Of a DNA stretch of 7,315 nt, positions 1 to 6,694 are shown in pieces; position 1 is the stretch's first letter; every line of letters begins with the position of its first letter. Position numbers and translations under genes: made by a program. The DNA is from Bacteroidales bacterium. GTDB taxonomy: Bacteria; Bacteroidota; Bacteroidia; Bacteroidales; P3. The notes beneath the pieces are model-generated. The model saw only the letters and a list, made by a program, of their open reading frames with translations. It was not told the DNA's origin and ran no database searches. The DNA lies in assembly GCA_017647065.1 (NCBI GenBank), contig JAGCLI010000119.1, positions 1-7,315 of the forward strand. Direction: 5' to 3'.

Positions 1-1
1 C

Positions 2-277
2 AAAGTAACCGCATCTCTTCCTAAGACTTCTTCTCCTATGACTATTAGCCTTGAAGAATGTATTGCTTTATTGGAAGAAAAAAACAAAAAACAATTACCT
101 ATCAAAACTTTCGCTAATGGTGCTGAATTATTAAATGGTAGATATGGAGCATACATTAAATATGAGGGAAACAACTACAAAATTCCAAAGACAATGACTC
201 CTGAATCCATTGACGAGAAAGCTCTTGAAGAAATCATAAATCAAGAGCCTACAAACAAAAAAGGAAAGAAAAAATGA
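2..277 (+). CDS. topA: DNA topoisomerase I, C-terminal fragment (gene enters from left edge)
   Basis: The reading frame is open from base 2, so the ATG at 38 is an internal methionine and this is the last 91 codons of a longer gene. The visible part resembles the C-terminal repeats of bacterial type IA topoisomerases. A segment ending SLPKTSSPMTISLEECIALL is followed by LPIKTFANGAELLNGRYGAY and a YKIPK motif. That is the glycine/tyrosine 'GRYG-YIKY' repeat seen in the DNA-binding tail of Bacteroidota TopA. The protein ends in a lysine-rich stretch (NKKGKKK), common in these tails. The enzyme relaxes negative supercoils by single-strand passage in the cytoplasm. The catalytic tyrosine and Toprim domains lie outside the window and cannot be checked. 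The TGA stop overlaps the ATG of the next gene. Identity rests on the C-terminal repeat only. Confidence 0.88.
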   Translation, partial: KVTASLPKTSSPMTISLEECIALLEEKNKKQLPIKTFANGAELLNGRYGAYIKYEGNNYKIPKTMTPESIDEKALEEIINQEPTNKKGKKK

Positions 278-903
278 AAAAAATCTGTTTTTTAATCTTG
301 CTTTGCACTTTGTCATTCTTTGGGTTTTCTCAAAATCTTTTTCAATACAATGGATTTTCGGGTGGAATGATGGTGCATAGTGGTTATTTGCAATCGAAAG
401 ACTTTACAATCGCTACAAATAATGGGCATTCGCTACAAAATCTCCAAGCAAAAGGCGTACCTTTTGGCATTGGGGGTGCAGCAAAAGTGCATTTAGGAAA
501 GCATTTAAGAGTTGGAGGCGAGGGATATGTTTCTAATCTTAATTATGGCAAGCATAATAGTGTTTTTAGTCTTTCTTATGGTGGGGTTTTGGTTGATTGC
601 ATTTGGCAAAACAAACGTTTTTCGCCATACGTTGGTGTTTTATTTGGTGGAGGTAGCACTCAAAACACTACTCTCTTTGCTCCTACCTATGATGACTTTA
701 TTGCAGAGGGAAATGTTTCATATAGAAAAAACTCTTTCTTAGCCTTATCTCCTTTTGTTGGTGTAGAATATGCTTTAAATGATAAGATTCGTCTAACTCT
801 TAAAGCAGATTATTTACTTAATCTAAATTCTGCCCCTAACGACTTTGCAAGTGGAGTTAGAGTTTTCGTGGGTTTTATGTTTTATCGCTTAAAAACTGAA
901 TAA
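274..903 (+). CDS. Small outer-membrane beta-barrel protein
   Basis: This 209-aa protein starts with a classical signal peptide: MKK, a hydrophobic core to about residue 18, and probable cleavage after Ser19 with Gln at +1, common in Bacteroidota. Cys11 lacks a small residue before it, so a lipoprotein signal is unlikely. The mature part has alternating polar/hydrophobic segments rich in Gly, Tyr and Phe (GIGGAAKVHLG, LRVGGEGYVSNLNYG, FSPYVGVLFGGG, ALSPFVGVEYAL, IRLTLKADYLL). It ends in an aromatic strand (VRVFVGFMFYR), as expected for an OmpA/OmpX-like barrel of about eight strands. The likely location is the outer membrane; ligand and role are unknown. The start codon sits in an ATGA overlap with the topA stop, so translation is probably coupled to topA, and no separate promoter is evident. 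A soluble periplasmic beta protein is a less likely alternative. Confidence 0.85.
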   Translation: MKKICFLILLCTLSFFGFSQNLFQYNGFSGGMMVHSGYLQSKDFTIATNNGHSLQNLQAKGVPFGIGGAAKVHLGKHLRVGGEGYVSNLNYGKHNSVFSLSYGGVLVDCIWQNKRFSPYVGVLFGGGSTQNTTLFAPTYDDFIAEGNVSYRKNSFLALSPFVGVEYALNDKIRLTLKADYLLNLNSAPNDFASGVRVFVGFMFYRLKTE

Positions 904-967
904 AAATGTATCTTTTTGCGTCTTTCAACGTAAATAAGGCATAAGAAATAACAAAACAATAAAAAAA

Positions 968-1948
968 ATGCTTGTAAGAATATTCAAAAAGAAGTACACT
1001 TTACAATTACTGATTCTGTCAATTGTTCCAATAATATTTTGGAGTCAAGCCTTTATCGCTCCTCCTGAGGTCATATCTAATAAGTTTGATATGCCTCTTT
1101 ATAGAGTTATTTATGATTTTGCAAAAGACTATCATCTATTTTCAAGCATAGCCGCTTTTGTTCTTGTTCTTCTTCAAGGATTATTGCTTAATCAATTATT
1201 TACTAATAATCATCTAAGTCAGAAAAACACATTCCTTCCTGCCTTTATCTATATTCTTTTGATGAGTTGCTCTTATCAATGTATGACTCTTAACTCAATG
1301 CTATTTTCTAACTTTCTTATAATTTTTGCTCTTTATTTCTTTTTGAATTGTCACGATAAGAAAGAAGGAATTGACGAGGTTTATAATTCTTGTGCTTTAC
1401 TTTCGTTAGCAAGTTTGTTTTATGCTCCTGCAATTCTTTTTATTTTTTGGATTTGGATAGGGCTAATAATCTATAAAATCTACAAATGGCGTAGTTGGGT
1501 AATGAGTATTTTAGGACTTATCACTCCTTATATTTTGCTCTTCATATTCTATTACCTTAATCAAATGGATATTCAAGCAAATTTATTGGCTGTTTCTAAG
1601 GGTTGGTTGCATTTCGATTTTCAATTCTTAAATCAACCTATGCAAGTAGTCTATATAGCAAGCCTTGTGTTGTTTTCTATCCCTGCAATCTTCACTACAC
1701 TTTCCTCAAGAAGCAACCGAGTGATAGAATACAGAAAAAAATCTGCCGTAATGTTCACGTTATTGATTATTTCTTTAATTCCATTTTTTCTTTCAAAGAC
1801 TGAATATAATATGTCTTTCATTTTCTCGATTTCACTTGCATTTTTCCTATCAAACTTCTTCCTTCAATACAACAATGAAAGAAAAAGTGGCACTTTCTTT
1901 ATGATATTCTTACTAATATCAATCATTAAAGTTTTCTTCCCTCACTAA
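968..1948 (+). CDS. Polytopic inner-membrane protein of unknown function (possibly DUF6427-like)
   Basis: This 326-aa, strongly hydrophobic protein has roughly ten to eleven predicted membrane helices. Approximate positions are 11-30, 57-78, 88-106, 111-127, 140-172 (probably two), 177-197, 228-246, 261-276, 282-299 and 310-325. It begins MLVRIFKKKY, a short basic cytoplasmic lead before the first helix, followed by a WSQAFIAPPE loop. This layout recalls the uncharacterised Bacteroidota family DUF6427, but that assignment is from memory and unverified. Charged residues are concentrated in short loops (HDKKEG, SRSNRVIEYRKKS, NNERKS), and I see no catalytic motif. The ATG follows an A-rich leader and lies 64 bases after the barrel gene, so it may belong to the same transcript. 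The gene is complete. Its 3' end carries the -33 part of the probable purQ promoter. Confidence 0.85.
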   Translation: MLVRIFKKKYTLQLLILSIVPIIFWSQAFIAPPEVISNKFDMPLYRVIYDFAKDYHLFSSIAAFVLVLLQGLLLNQLFTNNHLSQKNTFLPAFIYILLMSCSYQCMTLNSMLFSNFLIIFALYFFLNCHDKKEGIDEVYNSCALLSLASLFYAPAILFIFWIWIGLIIYKIYKWRSWVMSILGLITPYILLFIFYYLNQMDIQANLLAVSKGWLHFDFQFLNQPMQVVYIASLVLFSIPAIFTTLSSRSNRVIEYRKKSAVMFTLLIISLIPFFLSKTEYNMSFIFSISLAFFLSNFFLQYNNERKSGTFFMIFLLISIIKVFFPH

Positions 1949-1963
1949 TTTTTTGTACTTTTG
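1933..1963 (+). promoter_or_regulatory. Probable Bacteroidota-type promoter for purQ-rnhB
   Basis: TACTTTTG at 1956-1963 matches the Bacteroidota -7 consensus TAnnTTTG exactly. Nineteen bases upstream, TTTC at 1933-1936 matches three of four bases of the -33 TTTG element. Transcription would start near 1970, leaving a leader of about 25 nt before the purQ ATG. The -33 part lies inside the last codons of the membrane-protein gene. The 12-mer GTACTTTTGCAA here is identical to the one in the promoter at 6573-6604. The leader is too short for a purine riboswitch and I see no PurR-type operator. Confidence 0.6.
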
Positions 1964-1994
1964 CAAAATTAGAAACATAATTTAATACAAAGAT

Positions 1995-2687
1995 ATGAAA
2001 TTTGGAGTAGTAATTTTCCCGGGTTCTAATTGTGACCACGATATGGTTTACCTTTTAAGAGACCTTTTAAAGCAAGAAGTGGTAGAACTATGGCATAAAG
2101 ACACAGACTTACAAAATTGTGATATGATAATCCTTCCTGGTGGTTTTTCTTATGGAGATTATCTTCGTAGTGGTGCAATTGCAAGCCTTTCTCCTATAAT
2201 GGAAAGCGTAAAAGCCTTTGCAAACAAAGGTGGATATGTGCTTGGAGTTTGCAATGGTTTTCAAATTCTTTGCGAAAGTGGTCTATTAGAAGGTGCTTTG
2301 CTTGCAAATAACAATCAAAAGTTTATTTGCAAAAATCAATACATAGCAACCCAAACAACAAACACCGTTTTCACAAAAGATGCTATAAAAGGAAAAGCCC
2401 TAAACATTCCTATTGCACACGGAGAAGGACGATTCTTTGCAGATGAAGAAACTATTAAACGCCTAAACGAAAACGATCAAATACTTTTCCGCTATTGCGA
2501 CAAAGAAGGTAATGTAGATGTAGCATACAACCCTAACGGAAGCGTGGAAAACATTGCCGGAATAACAAACAAAACAAGAAACGTATTTGGAATGATGCCT
2601 CACCCTGAACGTTGTTCCGATGCAGAGCTTGGAAACACAGACGGATTAGTTTTATTTGAAAGTCTTTTAAAATACATAGGAAAATAA
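1995..2687 (+). CDS. purQ: Phosphoribosylformylglycinamidine synthase, glutaminase subunit PurQ
   Basis: This 230-aa protein has the usual length for PurQ, a class I (triad) glutamine amidotransferase. It hydrolyses glutamine and passes ammonia to PurL, which converts FGAR to FGAM in step four of purine synthesis. Visible signatures are the N-terminal VVIFPGSNCDHD (5-16), GGFSYGDYLRSGAIAS (49-64), the nucleophile elbow LGVCNGFQIL with Cys86 (83-92), PIAHGEGRF (139-147), and the catalytic pair His203/Glu205 in MMPHPER. All triad residues are present, so it should be active. It is a stand-alone glutaminase, which implies a small PurL and a PurS elsewhere in the genome. It lies 46 bases after the membrane-protein gene, has its own probable promoter, and is followed 3 bases later by rnhB, so the two are probably co-transcribed. 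The ATG follows an A-rich leader without a Shine-Dalgarno sequence. Confidence 0.97.
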   Translation: MKFGVVIFPGSNCDHDMVYLLRDLLKQEVVELWHKDTDLQNCDMIILPGGFSYGDYLRSGAIASLSPIMESVKAFANKGGYVLGVCNGFQILCESGLLEGALLANNNQKFICKNQYIATQTTNTVFTKDAIKGKALNIPIAHGEGRFFADEETIKRLNENDQILFRYCDKEGNVDVAYNPNGSVENIAGITNKTRNVFGMMPHPERCSDAELGNTDGLVLFESLLKYIGK

Positions 2688-2690
2688 AAA

Positions 2691-3287
2691 TTGTTAAAAC
2701 AATTCTTTTCCAATAAAGAAACAATAGAATGCGGTTGCGATGAAGCAGGGCGAGGCTGTTTAGCAGGACCTGTTGTCGCAGCCGCTGTTATTTTACCACA
2801 AGGTTTCTCACATCCCTTGCTTAATGATTCTAAAAAATTAAGCGATAAGCAACGTAGGCTTCTGCGTCCTATCATTGAACAAAACGCAATTGCCTATTGC
2901 GTAGGCTTTGTAAGCAATCAAGAAATCGATAAGATAAATATCCTTCAAGCAAGTTTTCTTGCAATGAATAGAGCCGTTGAGGGCTTAAAACAAAAGCCAG
3001 AATTGCTTTTAATAGACGGCAATCGCTTTAACAATAACACCGACATTGCCTTTCAATGTATCGTAAAGGGTGATTCTCTTTATCAATCAATTGCCGCAGC
3101 CTCAATCTTAGCAAAGACATATAGAGACGACTATATGTTAAACCTACACAAAGAATTTCCAAACTATCATTGGGATAAAAATATGGGCTATCCCACAAAA
3201 GCACACCGTCAAGCAATTATAGAAAATGGAATAAGCCCATTTCATAGAAAGAGTTTCAATCTTTCGTTTCAAACAAGCTTATTCTAA
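2691..3287 (+). CDS. rnhB: Ribonuclease HII (TTG start)
   Basis: This 198-aa enzyme is full length for RNase HII, which cuts the RNA strand of RNA-DNA hybrids and removes single ribonucleotides misincorporated in DNA. The active-site carboxylates are visible: Asp17-Glu18 in CDEAGRG (16-22), Asp109 in LLLIDGNRF, and Asp128 in [34 protein letters not shown] (45-55) and [11 protein letters not shown] (166-176) are further family motifs. The start is TTG, 3 bases after the purQ stop. No in-frame ATG occurs before codon 92, which lies beyond the catalytic DEAGRG, and the N-terminus [20 protein letters not shown] has the spacing usual in Bacteroidota homologues, so TTG is well supported. Translation probably depends on re-initiation after purQ. 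The gene converges with the large - strand gene 76 bases away. Confidence 0.95.
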   Translation: MLKQFFSNKETIECGCDEAGRGCLAGPVVAAAVILPQGFSHPLLNDSKKLSDKQRRLLRPIIEQNAIAYCVGFVSNQEIDKINILQASFLAMNRAVEGLKQKPELLLIDGNRFNNNTDIAFQCIVKGDSLYQSIAAASILAKTYRDDYMLNLHKEFPNYHWDKNMGYPTKAHRQAIIENGISPFHRKSFNLSFQTSLF

Positions 3288-3300
3288 AAACAAGTTTTCT

Positions 3301-3338
3301 AAAAAAATAAAAAAAAGGCGAAGCTTTCGCTCCGCCTT
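3301..3338 (-). terminator. Rho-independent terminator for the large secreted-protein gene
   Basis: An inverted repeat at 3315-3338 has a 6-bp stem (AAGGCG/CGCCTT), one mismatch, three more pairs and a 4-nt loop. Read on the - strand it is followed at once by a run of about 14 bases that are T except for one A (complement of 3301-3314). That is a classical intrinsic terminator 25 bases past the - strand stop codon. On the + strand the same hairpin is followed by AAAAGATTC, with no U-tract, so termination of rnhB transcripts here should be weak. Confidence 0.82.
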
Positions 3339-3363
3339 AAAAGATTCTATTATTATTGGTTTA

Positions 3364-6300
3364 TTATTCTACAACTATCTTTTGAGTCTTGCTTGCTTTG
3401 TTGTTGAATGCCTTTATCAAGTAAGCTCCTGCAGATACTTGGTTCAAAGTAAAGTTTCTGTCTTTTGTAGAAAGTACTTTTTGTCCTAATGCGTTGTAAA
3501 CTTCTACTTGTAAGTCTGTTTCAGTAGTAGCTATGCTGATGTGACGATTGTTGTTAGTGATATTAACTTCTAATTCTTCTACATCGCTAATTGAAACTGA
3601 TTTTTTAATCAATACTTTGAATCTGTCTGCGTTTTCTCCTGTTAAGATTTCAGTTGTGTAAACTCCACCTTCTACCATATCAATTATGTTTTCGCCATCG
3701 ATTATGCTTACTGCTAAGCCTTCAGGTATGTTGTTTACTACAAATGATACAGTGTCGTCTGCAAAACTGCGAACGTTCATTGTTGCATAGTAAGGTAATT
3801 CTGCAAATTCTTCTTTCATCAATGCAATACCGTCTGTTATAAAGTAAGGTTCTGCAATTTCTGTTGGAGCAAATCGTTTGTTTGCATCAAAGATATCATA
3901 TCCTTGTTCTGCATCTTCATTGTGTGCAAGATATGCTCTAACCTTTTTGTTTCCGTTTATTAAAGTTAATTTGATAAATTCATTAGCAGAAGCCTTAGCA
4001 GAATTCGGATTGTTGTATGATAATTGTCCTTTATTGAAAATAATTTCCTTGTCTCCTGTACTGCTAAGGTTTACGAAGAAACCTTCTGTCATTGCAATTT
4101 CTCCTGTACTTATATTACCTTGGTCAAAAGATCCGTCTCTAAATACATATACGCAGTTACCTTGAAGTTTTGAAACATTTTCTTCTAAGAACTTACTTAC
4201 TTTTAATTTTGCAGGATAAGGGTTAGATAAAGCCATCCAATTGTTAGGACATCCAGAAGGTAATGAAACTTCTACATTACTGATGTTAAGGTCAGTTACA
4301 GTTTCAGTACTTGCGTAACCATTATTACCTCTATCTTCATATGTACCAACGTCTCCGTAAGTTGTGAAAGTTATAGGTGCATCTAAGAAAGGATAAGCAA
4401 AATAACCTTCACCTGCATTCATTGGTGTAATAATAGTAGCCCAAGAATCGCTCCAACCACCTACTTCGTAAGAATATTTCTTTACTGAAACATCGTGAGA
4501 TTCTGGTAAAATGCAACCTAATACATAATTATCGAAAGGTGCTCCAACGAAAGTCCATTGTTGATTTGCTTTTGGAGCAGAAACTATCTCAATAATACCA
4601 GGAACATCTGTTGTAGTATTGTTTATCAATTGTCCTTGTTGAGTTATTTGAAGAACACCTTGATTGTCTGTAATCTTATATGAACCTGTAATTACCAAAT
4701 TGTGATTAACATATACTGTGTGTCCTTCACCGATTTTTATATCAGCAATTTTTCCTTTAGGAACATTGTTTCCTTGCCAAGTATTAGCGTCGTTAAAGTC
4801 TCCTGTTTGTTTAGTTATGAATGCAGAAGCAAGAGTTGTGAACTCTATTGTTAAAGTTTTAGTATAAGATTCTTCTTGATTTTGCTCATTGTGTCTAATA
4901 CAATTAAATATTACTTCAGCAGTATAAGTTGTTGCAGGAGTTAAATCATTAAAAGTATATTCTGTTACACCTTCGCTAATATTATATGTTTCATCTCCTA
5001 ATTTAACTGTACTAACATTTCCTTGCCAATTTATTGTTGCAGATGTTGTAGTTGCATCGCTTAGGTTTACATTAGCTGTGCAATTTGGATCAACATAGAA
5101 AATAACTTGTTGTGATTCTGAAAAAACACCTTCTGCACATTGTGTTTTAATAGTGAATACATAAGGATTTTCACTTGCAGGTAAAGTTGTTCCAGGTGAG
5201 AAATAATTTATGTTTTGCAGAATCACTTCATCGCTTTGCTCAAGTTCTCCTCCAGATAGAGTTAAAATGAAAGTAGATTCTGTATAATATGTATTATCAT
5301 TAACAGGAGTCCAACTTATAATGAATGGCTGATTTTCTTCCTGCGTAACCCTAAATTCTATTGGAGTTTCACAAATAGCTTGTACGTTTGGTCTTTGTCC
5401 GATAATCAAAACTACGTCTCCATTTATTACATCAAAATAAAATTTAGTTTGTTCGCTTGTAGGAATATTATTGTTAAGTGCATCAGCTATACATTCTGCA
5501 TTAGTTTTTGTGCAATTTGCAATAGCTTCGTTTTCGTAGTATAGGTTGCTAAATGATCCGTTGTTATGATCTGCTAAGTCATCATCATGATTTATATCTT
5601 CATCGTTTACTACTCCTGCTCCATAACAATTATGAACAGGAGTTCTACCACCGTTAGCACTCCCAAGACCCGCAGAACAAATTATTCCTTCAGCATCACC
5701 ATCATCTGTATTTTCTGTATTAATAGTTGCATTAACAACACAAAATTCAATAGATGTTCTGTTAGTGAGCTCAGTTTGACCAAATGCTTGTCCGCAAATT
5801 CCTCCTGCAAAGTTTCCAGTAGATGCAGCATTATTACTTGTTGGTTGTAGTGCAGTAACAGAACCAGAGAAAGAACACGCAAAAACACTTGCTGAACCTG
5901 TCATTTGTCCAATCAATCCACCAACATATCCTACACCTACAACATTTCCATTTCCTTGGCAATATTTTACAGTTCCTGCACTTTCTCCTACTATAAGTCC
6001 TGCATCACTTCCTCCTCCCTGTTCTGGATTAACAGTAGAGTTTATATTACCTAGTGCATTACAATATTCAATTACTCCATGACTTCCAAGATTACCACAA
6101 ATCAAAGATACATTCATGTTGTCCGTTGTTCCGTTTAAAGTAACAGTTCCTTGAACGTTCAAATGGTGTATTGTTGCAGTTGAATATGTAGGATTAAACC
6201 AACTGGTGTTAGTTTGATAACCATCAACGTTTCCGAATAATCCGAAATTAATTACTGAACCTGTCCCACTGAAATTTGCATTGTAGGTAATTCTATTATT

Positions 6301-6525
6301 ATTACCATTAAAAGTTCCTTCGAAAGTAGGAATGACCGCTTCGGTTAGCGTTCCTAAATCTCCTAAGTCAATGTTCGCTGTTAATTCATAACTACCTCTT
6401 ACAGGGTGGGTATCAACCTTACCAATTTTCATAAAATCTTCCGCTGACCCAATAGGTATTGTCTGTGCGAAAGACGCAATACTGCAAAATAACATTGCAG
6501 TAAATGTTAACCATAATTTCCTCAT
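3364..6525 (-). CDS. Large secreted modular protein with GLUG repeats and T9SS type A sorting domain
   Basis: This 1053-aa protein has a signal peptide at about residues 1-20 (basic MRK, hydrophobic core, SFAQ cleavage region). Residues 24-80 resemble the lead-in of GLUG proteins (AEDFMKIGK, YELTANIDLGD, FEGTFNGNNNRI). Irregular GLUG repeats run from about 94 to 308. A beta-rich segment at about 380-480 and a fibronectin-III-like domain at about 481-565 (SATINW, LTPATTYTAEV) follow. Residues 566-640 resemble a module frequent in secreted Bacteroidota proteins (GDFNDANTWQGNNVPKG, GHTVYVN). Residues 655-850 hold WTFVGAPF, GEGYFAYPF and NNWMALSNPYPAKL, typical of T9SS cargo. The sorting domain is at about 983-1053. 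The product should cross the inner membrane by Sec, leave by T9SS and be attached to or released from the surface. Adhesion or polymer binding is plausible but inferred; I see no protease or glycosidase motif. The frame is intact and ends in tandem TAA stops. It has its own promoter and terminator. Confidence 0.93.
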   Translation of the reverse strand: MRKLWLTFTAMLFCSIASFAQTIPIGSAEDFMKIGKVDTHPVRGSYELTANIDLGDLGTLTEAVIPTFEGTFNGNNNRITYNANFSGTGSVINFGLFGNVDGYQTNTSWFNPTYSTATIHHLNVQGTVTLNGTTDNMNVSLICGNLGSHGVIEYCNALGNINSTVNPEQGGGSDAGLIVGESAGTVKYCQGNGNVVGVGYVGGLIGQMTGSASVFACSFSGSVTALQPTSNNAASTGNFAGGICGQAFGQTELTNRTSIEFCVVNATINTENTDDGDAEGIICSAGLGSANGGRTPVHNCYGAGVVNDEDINHDDDLADHNNGSFSNLYYENEAIANCTKTNAECIADALNNNIPTSEQTKFYFDVINGDVVLIIGQRPNVQAICETPIEFRVTQEENQPFIISWTPVNDNTYYTESTFILTLSGGELEQSDEVILQNINYFSPGTTLPASENPYVFTIKTQCAEGVFSESQQVIFYVDPNCTANVNLSDATTTSATINWQGNVSTVKLGDETYNISEGVTEYTFNDLTPATTYTAEVIFNCIRHNEQNQEESYTKTLTIEFTTLASAFITKQTGDFNDANTWQGNNVPKGKIADIKIGEGHTVYVNHNLVITGSYKITDNQGVLQITQQGQLINNTTTDVPGIIEIVSAPKANQQWTFVGAPFDNYVLGCILPESHDVSVKKYSYEVGGWSDSWATIITPMNAGEGYFAYPFLDAPITFTTYGDVGTYEDRGNNGYASTETVTDLNISNVEVSLPSGCPNNWMALSNPYPAKLKVSKFLEENVSKLQGNCVYVFRDGSFDQGNISTGEIAMTEGFFVNLSSTGDKEIIFNKGQLSYNNPNSAKASANEFIKLTLINGNKKVRAYLAHNEDAEQGYDIFDANKRFAPTEIAEPYFITDGIALMKEEFAELPYYATMNVRSFADDTVSFVVNNIPEGLAVSIIDGENIIDMVEGGVYTTEILTGENADRFKVLIKKSVSISDVEELEVNITNNNRHISIATTETDLQVEVYNALGQKVLSTKDRNFTLNQVSAGAYLIKAFNNKASKTQKIVVE
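3367..3579 (-). other. T9SS type A C-terminal sorting domain
   Basis: Residues about 983-1053 of the large secreted protein form a typical Por-type sorting signal: LQVEVYNALGQKVLSTKD, then a FTLNQVSAGAYLIKAF strand pair and a terminal KASKTQKIVVE. In known T9SS cargo this domain is recognised by the outer-membrane translocon and usually removed by PorU-type sortase during surface anchoring. Its presence predicts that this organism has a T9SS, although no secretion gene lies in the window. Confidence 0.9.
5602..6246 (-). repeat. GLUG-motif array with in-register cysteines
   Basis: Residues about 94-308 contain repeats of the form G-(L/I)-I-x-G ... (V/I)-x-x-C-x-x-x-G-x-(V/I). Examples are EYCNALGNI (153-161), KYCQGNGNV (187-195), FACSFSGSV (215-223), EFCVVNATI (260-268) and HNCYGAGVV (298-306). 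Each is preceded by a glycine-rich turn, such as LICGNLGSHG, GLIVGESAGT, GGLIGQMTGS, GGICGQAFGQ and GIICSAGLGS. The cysteine at the same place (155, 189, 217, 262, 300) fits the GLUG consensus (NCYATG-like). Such repeats are thought to stack as a beta-solenoid; that fold is inferred. Repeat lengths are irregular, with insertions of about 10-20 residues. Confidence 0.8.
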
Positions 6526-6572
6526 TTTTTTTAATTTTTATTAATTACTATTTAATTTATTACCTCAACTTG

Positions 6573-6604
6573 CAAAAGTACTATGTTTTTTTCTAATAGC
6601 AAAA
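6573..6604 (-). promoter_or_regulatory. Bacteroidota-type promoter for the large secreted-protein gene
   Basis: On the - strand, TTTG (complement of 6600-6603) is followed after exactly 19 bases by TACTTTTG (complement of 6573-6580). This matches both parts of the Bacteroidota housekeeping consensus TTTG-N19-21-TAnnTTTG. Transcription should start near 6566, giving a leader of about 40 nt that is almost all A/T and has no Shine-Dalgarno sequence. It lies downstream of the HU-gene terminator, so the large gene is an independent transcription unit. Confidence 0.77.
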
Positions 6605-6640
6605 TTCTTTTCGCTTTTTTTTGTTTTATCTCTTAAAGCA

Positions 6641-6670
6641 CAAAAAAACCGCAGAGTTAATTCTGCGGTT
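6641..6670 (-). terminator. Rho-independent terminator of the HU-related gene
   Basis: A perfect 9-bp inverted repeat (AACCGCAGA/TCTGCGGTT, 6647-6655 and 6662-6670) encloses a 6-nt loop. On the - strand the final GGTT runs into a T-tract (complement of 6642-6648) before GTGC. It begins about 25 bases after the stop codon of the HU-related gene. On the + strand no T-tract follows, so it is directional. Confidence 0.87.
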
Positions 6671-6694
6671 CTTAGACATCGTTTTTGATGAGAT

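Noticed and set aside
512..742. 76-codon + strand open frame with hydrophobic N-terminus
   Set aside because: It lies wholly inside the barrel-protein gene in another frame; the signal peptide and strand pattern of the 274-903 frame are far better supported.
909..918. TATCTTTTTG as a -7 box for the membrane-protein gene
   Set aside because: The spacing inside the element is two bases too long for TAnnTTTG, and no -33 TTTG lies about 19 bases upstream. The 64-base gap otherwise shows nothing I can name.
1949..1994. Purine riboswitch before purQ
   Set aside because: The gap is only 46 bases and the expected leader about 25 nt, too short for a purine or PreQ1 aptamer plus expression platform.
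2600..2875. 91-codon - strand open frame across the purQ/rnhB junction
   Set aside because: It is antisense to two clearly identified genes and has no recognisable protein features.
5587..5850. 87-codon + strand frame rich in Ser, Thr and Ile
   Set aside because: It is antisense to the GLUG region, and its composition is what the reverse complement of that repeat sequence gives.
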